Source of the DNA: Streptomyces olindensis
GTDB lineage: Bacteria; Actinomycetota; Actinomycetes; Streptomycetales; Streptomycetaceae
DNA: 64,000 nt
Assembly: GCA_000696115.1 (NCBI GenBank)
Contig: JJOH01000003.1
Location: 62,001-126,000, forward strand
Direction of reading: 5' to 3'
Below the pieces are notes generated by a model. That model was not told where the DNA came from. It saw nothing but the letters and a program-made list of their open reading frames with translations, and made no database searches. The translations under genes and the position numbers were made by a program. Positions 27,442-36,188 of the stretch are shown here, piece by piece (the stretch's first letter is position 1; every line of letters starts with the position of its first letter).

Positions 27442-28119
27442 ATGGCCGTCATCCACCGCACCACCCTCAAGCCGACCAAGCTGGAACTGCTCACCGCGTG
27501 GCTGCCCACCCGCCCCTGGTACCGCGGTGGCGCGGCCGGACCGACGTTGGCCAAGGCCGGCGGCTTCCGGCTGGACGACCCGCAGGGTGAGGTCGGGATC
27601 GAGTTCATGGTGGTCACCGAGACCTCCGGTCCCCAGCAGGCCGCCTACCTGCTGCCGCTCACCTACCGAGGCGCTCCGCTCGACGGCGCGGAGCACGCCC
27701 TCGTCGGCACCATGGAGCACGGCGTGCTGGGACGGCGCTGGGCCTACGACGGCTGCCACGACCCCGTGCTGGTCGCCCGGTTGACGGCCCTGATCGAGGG
27801 GCGCGCGCAGGCCCAGGACCAGAACACCAGCGATGTCCCCGACCGGGAGGTCGTCGCCTCCTTCACCGGTGACGGCCCCCTCTCCTCGGACTCGGACTGG
27901 GACCCGGACTTCACCGTCACCGACGACCAGGAGGGCACCGCACTGACCGCGCCGCACGGCACGACCCTCCGCCTGCAACGGGTCCTGCGGCCCGCACCGG
28001 ACGACCGGCCTCTCCCTCCGCAGGGAGCGATCGGCCATGTCACCGGCCCCTGGCAGCTGCCGGACGGCACGCGCGCCCGGGGGCTGTTCGCCGTCCTGCT
28101 GACCGGATCCCGGGGATAG
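27442..28119 (+). CDS. Maltokinase N-terminal cap-like domain protein
   Basis: 225 residues from ATG 27442 (MAVIHRTTL...), the usual beginning of this family; GGAAGG lies 11 bases upstream, and ATG 27415 would add nine residues. The protein matches the N-terminal cap of actinobacterial maltokinases: HRTTLKPTKLELLTAWLPTRPWY, GIEFMVV, AAYLLPLTYRGAPLDGAEHALVGTMEHGVLGRRWAYDGCHDPVLVARLTALI. The aminoglycoside-phosphotransferase-like kinase half is absent. Stand-alone cap proteins are common in Streptomyces and have no settled function. There is no signal peptide. It stands alone between the ABC-F leader (divergent) and the GH95-GH97-GH88 operon promoter. Confidence 0.8.
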   Translation: MAVIHRTTLKPTKLELLTAWLPTRPWYRGGAAGPTLAKAGGFRLDDPQGEVGIEFMVVTETSGPQQAAYLLPLTYRGAPLDGAEHALVGTMEHGVLGRRWAYDGCHDPVLVARLTALIEGRAQAQDQNTSDVPDREVVASFTGDGPLSSDSDWDPDFTVTDDQEGTALTAPHGTTLRLQRVLRPAPDDRPLPPQGAIGHVTGPWQLPDGTRARGLFAVLLTGSRG

Positions 28120-28131
28120 CTGGACCCCCCT

Positions 28132-28224
28132 CGATACATCGGAGGAGTCCGGAGTCGCCTACGCCGTAGACGGCATTGACAGGTTCATGAACCCTGCTAG
28201 GTTCCCGATACACCCGATGTATTG
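28132..28224 (+). promoter_or_regulatory. Promoter and operator region of the GH95-like/GH97/GH88 operon
   Basis: A consensus-like promoter is visible: TTGACA at 28176-28181, 16 bases, TAGGTT at 28198-28203. Where the transcript would begin lies the imperfect palindrome CGATACACCCGATGTATTG (28206-28224). A half-site copy CGATACATCGG lies at 28132-28142. ATACA-n5-TGTAT dyads are typical of GntR/FadR-type repressors; a repressor blocking this start site and looping to the upstream copy is a reasonable model. No GntR gene is in the window. Confidence 0.55.
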
Positions 28225-28251
28225 ATGATCCGTCAGGTCTGGAGGACACAG

Positions 28252-30573
28252 ATGACCTCACAGCCGGAGCAACGCTCGACGGTGGCCCGCAGAGCCGTAC
28301 TCGGCACCGCGCTGGGCGGCGCGACAGCGGCCGCCCTCCCCACGACGGCCCACGCGGAAGAGCCCTTACGGACCACCCCGTCCGACGCGGCCGGGGGAGC
28401 CCGACGCCCCTGGCGGCTCCGCGACACCATGACCACCGACGAGGCCTGGGCGACCTTCCTGCGCGGCCAGGACCTGCTGTGGACCAGGCTCCCCACCCGC
28501 TGGTACGAGGGCCCGTTCCTCGGCGACGGGCTGCTCGGCAGCATGATCTACCAGGAGCCGGACGCCAACAGGATCCGCTTCACCGTCCAGCACGGCCGGG
28601 TCCAGGACCACCGCCCCGAGTTCGGCAGCGGCTGGGGCACCTGCCGCCTGCCCGTCGGACACCTCACCCTCGAACCGGCCGGCACCATCACCGCCGTCGA
28701 CTGGCGGCTGAGCCTGTGGAACGCCGAGTTCACCGGCACCGTCACCACCACCGAGGGCACGCTCACCCTCTCCGCGCTCATCCACGACGAGGTCCTGGCC
28801 GTCCGCGTCACGGCCGACGGCGACGAACGGGCCGCCTGGACCTTCCACCCCGAGGAGGCCATCAGCCCCCGGAAGATCCAGGAGGCCCCGCCCGCCGGAT
28901 ACACCGCCAACCCGCCCTGGACCACCCGCACCACGGCCGACGGCACCGAACAGGTGCTCCAGCCCCTCACCGGCGGCCAGACCGCCACCGCCTACCGGCG
29001 CGACGGCGACGAACTGCTGATCAGCGTCGGGCACAGCGCGCCCTCCACCACCGCCGCCGAGGCGGACTCGCTGCGCAACCTGCGCCGCGCGGGCTCGTAC
29101 GGCGACCTCAGACGCCGGCACACCCGCTGGTGGCACGCCTTTTACAAGAAGAGCTTCGTCTCCTTCCCCGACCAGCGGCTGCAGAGTTTCCACTGGATCC
29201 AGCTCTACAAGGTCGCCTCCGCCAGCCGCGCGGGCGGCCCCGTCATGGCCACCTGCGGGCCATGGCTGGAACCCACCCCGTGGCCCGCGGTCTGGTGGAA
29301 CCTCAACATCCAGTTGGAGTACTGGCTGATCCACGGCTCCAACCACCTGGAACTGGACGCCCTCGCCACCACCGTGCGGCAGAACCAGGAACAGCTCATC
29401 GCCAACGTGCCCGCCGCCTACCGGAGTGACAGCGCGGGCGTCGGCCGCAGCTCCGACATGTTCGCCAACCGGGGAGTGGGTCGCCCCGGCAGTGGCACCG
29501 AGGTCGGCAACCTCACCTGGGCGCTGCACAACGTGTGGCTGTCCTACCGGCACACCATGGACAAGGCGCTCCTGCGCGACACCCTCTTCCCCCTGCTGCG
29601 CCGGGCCATCGCCTACTATCTGCACTTCCTCACCCCGGGCAGCGACGGCAAGCTCCACCTGCCGAGCACCCTCTCGCCCGAATACCCCGACGTGCCGCCG
29701 CAGGACACGAACTACGACCTGGCCCTGATCCGCTGGGGCTGCCGAACGCTCCTGGAGTCCGCCGAACTCCTCGGCATCGAGGACGAGTCGATACCCCGCT
29801 GGCGGGAGGTGTCCGCCAAGCTCACGCCGTACCCCGTCGACGACAACGGCTTCATGATCGGCGCGGACACCCCGTACGCCCGGTCCCACCGGCACTACTC
29901 GCACCTGCTCATGGTGTACCCGCTGTACCTCGTCAACTGGGACCAGCCCGAGAACCGCGACCTGATCACCAGGTCCGTCGAGCACTGGCACGCGCTGACC
30001 GGCGCGCACCGCGGCTACAGCTACACCGGCGCCGCCTCGCTGTACGCGATGACCGGCGACGGCGACACCGCGCTCGGCTACCTGCGCAGGTTCTTCGACA
30101 CTTCCACCCGCTACCCCTGCCAGGCCAACACCCACTACACCGAGGCCGGTCCCGTCATCGAGACGCCGCTGTCCGCCTCGCAGTCCTTGCACGACATGTT
30201 CTGCCAGAGCTGGGGCGGCGTGATCCGCGTCTTCCCGGCCGTTCCCACCGACTGGGCGGACGTCACCCTGCACGACTTCCGCGCCCAGGGCGCCTTCCTG
30301 ATCAGCGCCGTGCGCGCCCGGGGGACGACGCGGTTCATCCGCGTCAGGAGCCTGGTGGGCGAACCGCTCAAGCTGAAGCACGGACTTCGAGGCCGGCTCA
30401 CCGTACTCCTCGACGACGGCCGCCCGGCCCGCACCCGCGACCTGGGCGACGGCGTGCTCTCCATCGACCTGCCCCGAGGCCGCGAGGTGCTGATCCACTC
30501 CGGCGCCCGCCCCGACCTCGTCATCGCCCCCGTCGCCGTCAGCGCACCGGGCGCGGCCTGGGGACTTCCGTAG
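28252..30573 (+). CDS. Secreted GH95-like glycoside hydrolase with altered active-site motif
   Basis: About 773 residues from ATG 28252, behind GGAGGA. A twin-arginine signal (VARRAVLGTALGGATAAALPTTAHA) ends near residue 34. The fold is that of GH95 relatives: an N-terminal beta domain (WYEGPFLGDGLLGSMIYQ), then the (alpha/alpha)6 barrel with WWNLNIQLEYWLIHGSNH, the STLSPEYPD block containing a candidate acid Glu477, and SHLLMVYPLYLVNW. Where true fucosidases have QIDGNFG, this protein has EAGPVIETPLSASQSLHDMF, offering Glu631 or Glu637 in place of the Asp. Specificity may thus differ from L-fucose. It is first in an operon with GH97 and GH88 enzymes, which suggests a branched, uronate-bearing plant glycan as substrate. 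No lectin domain. Confidence 0.82.
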   Translation: MTSQPEQRSTVARRAVLGTALGGATAAALPTTAHAEEPLRTTPSDAAGGARRPWRLRDTMTTDEAWATFLRGQDLLWTRLPTRWYEGPFLGDGLLGSMIYQEPDANRIRFTVQHGRVQDHRPEFGSGWGTCRLPVGHLTLEPAGTITAVDWRLSLWNAEFTGTVTTTEGTLTLSALIHDEVLAVRVTADGDERAAWTFHPEEAISPRKIQEAPPAGYTANPPWTTRTTADGTEQVLQPLTGGQTATAYRRDGDELLISVGHSAPSTTAAEADSLRNLRRAGSYGDLRRRHTRWWHAFYKKSFVSFPDQRLQSFHWIQLYKVASASRAGGPVMATCGPWLEPTPWPAVWWNLNIQLEYWLIHGSNHLELDALATTVRQNQEQLIANVPAAYRSDSAGVGRSSDMFANRGVGRPGSGTEVGNLTWALHNVWLSYRHTMDKALLRDTLFPLLRRAIAYYLHFLTPGSDGKLHLPSTLSPEYPDVPPQDTNYDLALIRWGCRTLLESAELLGIEDESIPRWREVSAKLTPYPVDDNGFMIGADTPYARSHRHYSHLLMVYPLYLVNWDQPENRDLITRSVEHWHALTGAHRGYSYTGAASLYAMTGDGDTALGYLRRFFDTSTRYPCQANTHYTEAGPVIETPLSASQSLHDMFCQSWGGVIRVFPAVPTDWADVTLHDFRAQGAFLISAVRARGTTRFIRVRSLVGEPLKLKHGLRGRLTVLLDDGRPARTRDLGDGVLSIDLPRGREVLIHSGARPDLVIAPVAVSAPGAAWGLP

Positions 30574-30610
30574 CAGGCCGCACGCCCGCCCCACACCTCG
30601 GAGGGTTCTC

Positions 30611-32503
30611 ATGGCTGTTCCGATCAGAACCGCGGTCGCCGGACTCTGCGCCGGGCTGGTGGCCGCACTCCTCACCACCGGGCCCGCGCGGGCCGAGCAC
30701 CGCGACGAGCGGGCCTGGACCGTGTCCGCGGCCGCCCAGGCACCCCGCGCACGGATCTCCCTGGACGACGACACCGGCAGACTGAGCCTGTCCGTGACCC
30801 GCGACGGCCGCACGGTCATCGAGCCGTCACCCGTCGGCATCGTCACCGAACGGGCCGACCTCTCCCGCGACCTGAGGTTCCTGCACCGCAAGAGCCGGAC
30901 GGTCGACGAGCGGTACCGCACCACGTCCGGCAAACGCCTCGACCGCCGGGTCCGCATGAACGAGACCCGCCTGGCGTTCGCCACCCCGGCGGGCGCCCGG
31001 CTCGACCTCGTCGTCCGCGCCTCCGCCGACGGCGTCGCCTACCGGTACGTCCTGCCCGCCGCCCACGGCGACGTGCTCGGCGAGACCTCCGCCTTCACCC
31101 TGCCGCCGGACGCCGACGCCTGGCTGGGCACCTACCGGCCCGACAACGAGGGACAGTTCGTCCGGTACACCGCCGCCACGGCCCCCACCGGCGACTACTC
31201 GCACCAGGCACTGTTCGCGACCGACGGCGGCTACACCCTGCTCGCCGAGTCCGACCTCACCGGCGCCTACTCCGGCGCCCGACTCGCCCACGACCAGGGC
31301 ACGAAAACGTACCGCGTCAAGCTCGCCGACGACCGGGTCGCCACCGACGGCCCGCTCGCCACGCCCTGGCGGGCCATGGTCACCGGCGACCTGGCCACCG
31401 TCACCCGGTCCACCTTCACCGACGACCTCGCCCCCGCCGCCCAGATCACCGACACCTCCTGGATCCGACCCGGCACCGTGCTGTGGACCTGGCTCGCGGG
31501 CGGCCGCCCGGCCGGGCAGAGCCTCGCGGCGCAGCAGGCCTACGTCGACTACGCCGCCGAACGGAACTGGCCCTACGAGGCCGTCGACGCGGGCTGGTAC
31601 TTCAAGGCCGACGAGTGGGACACCACCGACCCGGACTGGCAGACCACCAGCTGGATCCCGGAACTCGTCGAGTACGGGCGCGCCAAGGGCGTCGGGATCA
31701 TCGTCTGGATCCACCAGCGCGACCTCGACACCCCCGAGGAACGCGCCCGCTGGCTGCCCACCCTGGAGCGCTGGGGCGTCAAGGGCGTGAAGATCGACTT
31801 CATGGACTCCGAGGCGCAGCCGATGCTCCGGTGGTACGACGCCGTCCTCCGGGAGACGGCCGCCCACCACCTCATGGTCAACTTCCACGGCTCCACCGTC
31901 CCCAAGGGCATCCAGCGCACCTGGCCCCATGTGATGACCCTGGAGGGCGTCGCCGGCGAGGAGAAGCGGACCAACACCGCCGCCCACCTCACCACCCTGC
32001 CCTTCACCCGCAACGTCATCGGCTCCATGGACTTCACCCCGGGCGCCTTCCAGCGCGTCGGCCTGCGCCCCAACTCCGACGCGGCCGAGGCCGGGCTCGC
32101 CGTCGCCTACGAGTCGGGCCTGCAGATGTTCGCTGGCACCCCCGAGTCCTACGACGCCCGGCCGCTCGCCCGGGACTTCTTCGACCAGGTCCCCGCGGCC
32201 TGGGACGACACCCGGCTGCTCGCCGGCCGCCCCGGCGAGGAAGCGGTGCTCGCCCGGCGCAGCGGCGACCGCTGGTTCCTGGGCGGGGTGTACGCCGGTG
32301 CCGCCCGCAGGGCCGAGGTGCCGCTGACCGTGGGAGCGGGGCGGTGGCTGGTCGAGACGATCCAGGACGGTGCGGACGGGCTCGTGCGCGTCTCGCGGGT
32401 CCTGCGCGGCGGGGACACGTTCGCCGTGGACGTCGTCGCCAACGGCGGCTTCGCCGGGATCGCCTGCCCCTGGCGGCCCGGCGTCACGAGCTGTCACCGG
32501 TGA
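30611..32503 (+). CDS. Secreted GH97 glycoside hydrolase, probably alpha-galactosidase type
   Basis: 630 residues from ATG 30611 (GGAGGG upstream), 37 bases after the GH95-like gene. Sec signal peptide to about residue 29 (ALLTTGPARA). N-terminal beta-super-sandwich (VSAAAQAPRARISLDDDTGRLSLSVTRDG), then the TIM barrel with WTWLAGGRPAG, YEAVDAGWYF, GIIVWIHQRD, and GVKGVKIDFMDSEAQPMLRWY. Asp396 in KIDFMD sits where retaining GH97 alpha-galactosidases have their nucleophile; inverting alpha-glucosidases of the SusB type lack it. MTLEGVAGEE supplies a conserved acidic block after the barrel strands. A C-terminal beta domain closes the protein. It should act outside the cell on alpha-linked galactose or beta-L-arabinopyranose ends, together with its operon partners. 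Confidence 0.88.
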   Translation: MAVPIRTAVAGLCAGLVAALLTTGPARAEHRDERAWTVSAAAQAPRARISLDDDTGRLSLSVTRDGRTVIEPSPVGIVTERADLSRDLRFLHRKSRTVDERYRTTSGKRLDRRVRMNETRLAFATPAGARLDLVVRASADGVAYRYVLPAAHGDVLGETSAFTLPPDADAWLGTYRPDNEGQFVRYTAATAPTGDYSHQALFATDGGYTLLAESDLTGAYSGARLAHDQGTKTYRVKLADDRVATDGPLATPWRAMVTGDLATVTRSTFTDDLAPAAQITDTSWIRPGTVLWTWLAGGRPAGQSLAAQQAYVDYAAERNWPYEAVDAGWYFKADEWDTTDPDWQTTSWIPELVEYGRAKGVGIIVWIHQRDLDTPEERARWLPTLERWGVKGVKIDFMDSEAQPMLRWYDAVLRETAAHHLMVNFHGSTVPKGIQRTWPHVMTLEGVAGEEKRTNTAAHLTTLPFTRNVIGSMDFTPGAFQRVGLRPNSDAAEAGLAVAYESGLQMFAGTPESYDARPLARDFFDQVPAAWDDTRLLAGRPGEEAVLARRSGDRWFLGGVYAGAARRAEVPLTVGAGRWLVETIQDGADGLVRVSRVLRGGDTFAVDVVANGGFAGIACPWRPGVTSCHR

Positions 32504-32624
32504 GCGGGCCGCCGCCCCAGGGGTTCACACTGATGAACCTTCGTCACGTGGGTGTACAGGGGTCGGCCGGTCGTGCCACGCTCGGGCAACTCCGTTCTCC
32601 CGCCCGTCAGTTGGAGGGATCAGC

Positions 32625-33845
32625 ATGAGTGTTTCCCGGCGTGCCGTGCTGGCCACGGCGGCCGGTGCCGCGGTGGCGGGCGCCTCCACGGTGCCCGCCA
32701 CCGCCGCCGACCGGACACCGGCACCGACCCTGCGCACGCTGCACGCGGCGGCCGACTACGCCGTCGAGAAAGTCCACGCCGTCGCCCCGACCGTGACCGC
32801 CTTCCCCGTCGGCACCAAGTTCGAGAGGTGGGTCTACTCGCAGAACGGCGACTGGGTCGGCGGATTCTGGCCGGGCACGCTGTGGATGGCCTGGCTCCAC
32901 AGCGGGGACGACGCCTTCCGCATCCGGGCCCTGGCCTCGGCGCGGCGACTCGCGCCGCGCCAGGACGACACCGGCACCCACGACCTCGGCTTCCTCTTCT
33001 ACCCGTCCTGGGTCACCGCCTGGCGGCTGACGGGCGACGACGTGTGGCGGACGGGTGCCCTGCGGGCGGCCGACTCCCTGATCCGGCGGTACAACCCGCG
33101 CGGACGCTTCATCAGGGCTTGGGGCGCGCTGAACGACCCGAAGAACGCGGGCCGGGTCATCATCGACACGATGATGAACCTCGACCTGCTGGCGTTCGCG
33201 AGCGGTCAGACCGGCGACGACAAGTACCTGGACATCGCCGTCGAGCACGCCCTGACGACCCGGCGGGTCTTCCCGCGCCCGGACGGATCCACCCCGCACG
33301 TCTACGACTTCGACCCGGACAGCGGCGCCCCGATCGGGCCGAACACCGTCCAGGGCTACAGCCCCGCGTCGTGCTGGTCGCGCGGACAGGCGTGGGGACT
33401 GTACGGGTTCACCACCATGTACCGCAGGACCGGGAACGGGGACTTCCTGGCCACCGCGCGCCGACTCGCGGACTTCGCGGTCGGGGCGCTGACCCCGGAC
33501 CACGTCCCGGTGTGGGACTACCGCGCGCCGCAGCAGCCCCACGACATCAAGGACGCGTCGGCCGGGGCGATCACGGCGTGCGGCCTCCTCGACCTGTCCG
33601 CCGCCACCGGCAGAACCGCCTACCGCGAGGTCGCGCTACGGCTGCTCACCGCGCTGGCGGAGACGTGTCTGACGCGGAACTCGGCCCGGGCGGAAGCGGT
33701 GGTGGCCCGCTGCACGCGCAACCGCCCGGCCGAGGACGGCGTCGAGATCTCCCTGCCGTACGCCGACTACTACCTGCTGGAAGGCATCCTGCGCGTGCTG
33801 CGGCCGCGGGACGTCGACCGGGCCATCGACCTCTCCACGGTCTGA
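32625..33845 (+). CDS. Secreted GH88 unsaturated glucuronyl/galacturonyl hydrolase
   Basis: 406 residues from ATG 32625 (GGAGGG upstream), 121 bases after the GH97 gene. Tat-type signal SRRAVLATAAGAAVAGAS to about residue 28. The (alpha/alpha)6 barrel has the GH88 pattern: WVGGFWPGTLWMAW, THDLGFLFYPSW with Asp120, IIDTMMNLDLLAFAS with Asp181, CWSRGQAWGLYGF. The two Asp are 61 residues apart, exactly the spacing of the catalytic Asp88/Asp149 in the Bacillus enzyme. GH88 enzymes hydrate the 4,5-unsaturated uronic acid left by polysaccharide lyases, so this protein links the operon to lyase-cut pectin, rhamnogalacturonan, glycosaminoglycan-like or arabinogalactan material. No lyase is in the window. 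Export is unusual, as many GH88 enzymes are cytoplasmic. Confidence 0.9.
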   Translation: MSVSRRAVLATAAGAAVAGASTVPATAADRTPAPTLRTLHAAADYAVEKVHAVAPTVTAFPVGTKFERWVYSQNGDWVGGFWPGTLWMAWLHSGDDAFRIRALASARRLAPRQDDTGTHDLGFLFYPSWVTAWRLTGDDVWRTGALRAADSLIRRYNPRGRFIRAWGALNDPKNAGRVIIDTMMNLDLLAFASGQTGDDKYLDIAVEHALTTRRVFPRPDGSTPHVYDFDPDSGAPIGPNTVQGYSPASCWSRGQAWGLYGFTTMYRRTGNGDFLATARRLADFAVGALTPDHVPVWDYRAPQQPHDIKDASAGAITACGLLDLSAATGRTAYREVALRLLTALAETCLTRNSARAEAVVARCTRNRPAEDGVEISLPYADYYLLEGILRVLRPRDVDRAIDLSTV

Positions 33846-33860
33846 TCGCACCGGCGCCGG

Positions 33861-34268
33861 TCATCCCGCGATGAACGCCGCCCGCTCCACGGGGTTCAGC
33901 CGCTCCAGGACCAGCAGCACGGCCAGCTCCAGCGCCTCGCCGCGCTCCGCGCCGACCTGCGGGTCGACGCCGGTGTCCACGGGCTCGGGCAGCCAGGGCC
34001 CCACGTAGGCCTCGCGGCGGACCCGCGCCGACCGGGCCACGTTGATCGCCAGCCGGGTGGTGGTCTTCGCCAGGAACGCCCCCGGGTCGAGGACCGCCTC
34101 CCGGTCGGCGCCCTGCCAGCGCACCCACACCTCCTGCACCACGTCCTCGGCCTCGGACACGCTGCCCAGGACGCGGTAGGCGATCCCGAACAGCCGGGGC
34201 CGCAGCCGCTCGAAGGCCTCCGCGGCCGCGTCCAGCGCGTCGTCGGTGAGGGGCTGGTGCTGGTCCAT
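33861..34268 (-). pseudogene. Truncated sigJ-type ECF sigma factor gene
   Basis: 135 codons from ATG 34268. Region sigma-2 is whole (FERLRPRLFGIAYRVLGSVSEAEDVVQEVWVRW, KTTTRLAINVARSARVRREAYVGPWLPEPV), followed by the linker and the first part of sigma-4 (LELAVLLVLERLNPVERAAF). It then stops at IAG, where family members continue with the sigma-4 helix-turn-helix and a ~120-residue SnoaL domain (about 290-300 residues in all). Without the -35-binding helix it cannot act as a normal sigma factor. The break lies 15 bases from the stop of the convergent GH88 gene, so the same event may have placed the glycan operon here. Confidence 0.8.
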
Positions 34269-34343
34269 GCTGCCGATGCCTCCACGGGTCGACCGTCCTG
34301 CCCCAGACAGTACGACCCCCGGAGGGCGGGCACCCGACGGCGC

Positions 34344-36020
34344 TCAGTCCGCGTAGCGGGGCGTCCACTGCGCCTGCGCGACCGCCTCGCGCAGCTCCTC
34401 CTCGGTGGCCTGCGGGGCCACGCCGTCCTCCACGGCGGCCAGGGCCGCCGCGAGGGCGATCTCGCGTGCGGACTCCCGCATGCCGGCCAGCGGCGGCAGC
34501 AGCGGAACGGGCCCGTCGTCGCCGTCCGCCGCCCGCACCGCGCACCGCGCGACGGCCCGGGCGGCGGCCACCAGCATGCGGTCGGTGACGCGCGTGGCGC
34601 GGCTCGCGGTCACCGCGAGGCCCATGGCCGGGAAGACGTACACGTTGTTGGACTGCGCCACCGGCACCTCGCGCCCGTCCACCGTCAGCGGAGGGAAGGG
34701 CGAACCGGTGGCGATCAGCGCCCGTCCGTCGGTCCAGCGGGTGAGGTCGGCGGGCTCCGCCTCGGAGTGGGAGGTGGGGTTGGAGAGCGGGAAGACGACG
34801 GGCCGTTCGCAGGTCGAGGCCATCTGCCGGACGATCTCCTCGGTGAACGCGCCATGAGCCGTCGACAGGCCGATGAGCGCCGTCGGCTCCACGCGGCGCA
34901 CCACCTCGGCCAGACCGGTCCCTTCCCAGCCGGACACCTCGCCGTCGTCGCGCGCGAACCTCCGCTGCTGCGGTGTCAGTTCGGAGCGCGAGGACACCAG
35001 CAGGCCGTCCACGTCGAGGATCCAGAACCGCCGCGTGGCCTCGTCCTCCGACAGTCCCTCGTCGATCATCGCCGTACGGATCATGTCGGCGACGCCGATG
35101 GCGGCCGACCCCGCGCCCAGGATCACCAGACGCTGGTCGGGCAGCGGGGTGCCCGCCACGTCCGCCGCGGTCGACAGGGCGCCGAGCGTGACGGCCGCCG
35201 TGCCCTGGATGTCGTCGTTGAAGGTGAGCAGCCGGTCCCGGTAGCGGGCGAGGATCGGATGGGCGTGGGCGGTCGCGAAGTCCTCCCACTGCAGCAGCGT
35301 CCCGGGAAGCTCCGCCTCGACGGCCGAGACGAACGCCTCGATCATCTCGTCGTACTCGGCGCCGGTCAGCCTGCGGGCGCGGCGGCCCAGGTAGCGCGGG
35401 TTGTCGAGCAGGTCCTCGTTGTCCGTGCCGACGTCCAGCAGGATCGGCAGGGTGCGGGCGGGGTGGATGCCGCCGATCGCCGTGTAGAGGCTGAGCTTGC
35501 CGATGGGGATGCCCATGCCGCCGACGCCCTGGTCGCCCAGGCCGAGGATGCGCTGCCCGTCGGTGACGACGATGACGTCCACGTCCTGGTCCGGGTGGGG
35601 GCGGTTGCGCAGGATGTCCCGGAAGCGGTGCCGGTCCTCCCAGGTCAGGAACAGCCCCCGCGGCCTTCGGTAGATCTCGCTGAACCGCTGACAGGCCTCA
35701 CCCACCGTCGGGGTGTAGACGACGGGCAGCAGCTCCTCCAGGTGCTCGGTGACCAGACGGTGGAAGAGCACCTCGTTGGTGTCCTGGAGCTGCCGCAAAT
35801 AGATGTGCCGGTTCAGGGGCTTGTCGTAGCTGCGGAACGCCTCATAAGCCCGGGCGACCTGCTCGTCCAGGGTCTCGACGGCGGGTGGCAGGAGGCCGTC
35901 GAGACCGAGTGCCTCGCGTTCGCCGCGGCTGAAGGCGGTGCCCTTGTTGACCAGAGGGTCGGCCAGGGTCGTGACGGCGGGGCTCGTGGTGGGGCGGGGG
36001 AGGTTCATCGGCTGGTCCAT
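34344..36020 (-). CDS. NAD-type malic enzyme (malate dehydrogenase, oxaloacetate-decarboxylating)
   Basis: About 558 residues from ATG 36020; ATG 36008 would be four residues shorter and ATG 36071 longer. This is the long, MaeA/SfcA-type malic enzyme, not the short MaeB form: N-terminal malic domain with NRHIYLRQLQDTNEVLFHRL, the tyrosine region VVYTPTVGEACQRFS, GLFLTWEDR, VVTDGQRILGLGDQGVGGMGIPIGKLSLYTA, and metal site block LTFNDDIQGTAAV; then the Rossmann domain (VILGAGSAAIGVADM) and SNPTSHSEAEPADL. It converts malate to pyruvate and CO2 with NAD(P)H in the cytoplasm, feeding gluconeogenic or lipid metabolism. Monocistronic, divergent from the DUF6069 gene. Confidence 0.93.
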   Translation of the reverse strand: MDQPMNLPRPTTSPAVTTLADPLVNKGTAFSRGEREALGLDGLLPPAVETLDEQVARAYEAFRSYDKPLNRHIYLRQLQDTNEVLFHRLVTEHLEELLPVVYTPTVGEACQRFSEIYRRPRGLFLTWEDRHRFRDILRNRPHPDQDVDVIVVTDGQRILGLGDQGVGGMGIPIGKLSLYTAIGGIHPARTLPILLDVGTDNEDLLDNPRYLGRRARRLTGAEYDEMIEAFVSAVEAELPGTLLQWEDFATAHAHPILARYRDRLLTFNDDIQGTAAVTLGALSTAADVAGTPLPDQRLVILGAGSAAIGVADMIRTAMIDEGLSEDEATRRFWILDVDGLLVSSRSELTPQQRRFARDDGEVSGWEGTGLAEVVRRVEPTALIGLSTAHGAFTEEIVRQMASTCERPVVFPLSNPTSHSEAEPADLTRWTDGRALIATGSPFPPLTVDGREVPVAQSNNVYVFPAMGLAVTASRATRVTDRMLVAAARAVARCAVRAADGDDGPVPLLPPLAGMRESAREIALAAALAAVEDGVAPQATEEELREAVAQAQWTPRYAD

Positions 36021-36188
36021 GGGGTGACGTGTTCCCGAGACGCGCCGGATCGTGCGGGTGAGCTGTGCCATCCGGACGAACCGTGTCCCCTCGAGAACGT
36101 CCCCCGCCACCGATGAGTTCCGCCGCGCCGCCCGGTCTGTCCCTCCGTAAGGCATACCGAGCCCCAACATCCCACAGGAGACAGTGAC

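Noticed and set aside
28366..30984. An 872-codon minus-strand open frame opposite the GH95-like gene
   Set aside because: Antisense shadow with low-complexity Gly/Val/Ala composition and no start signal; the plus strand has a Tat signal and GH95 motifs.
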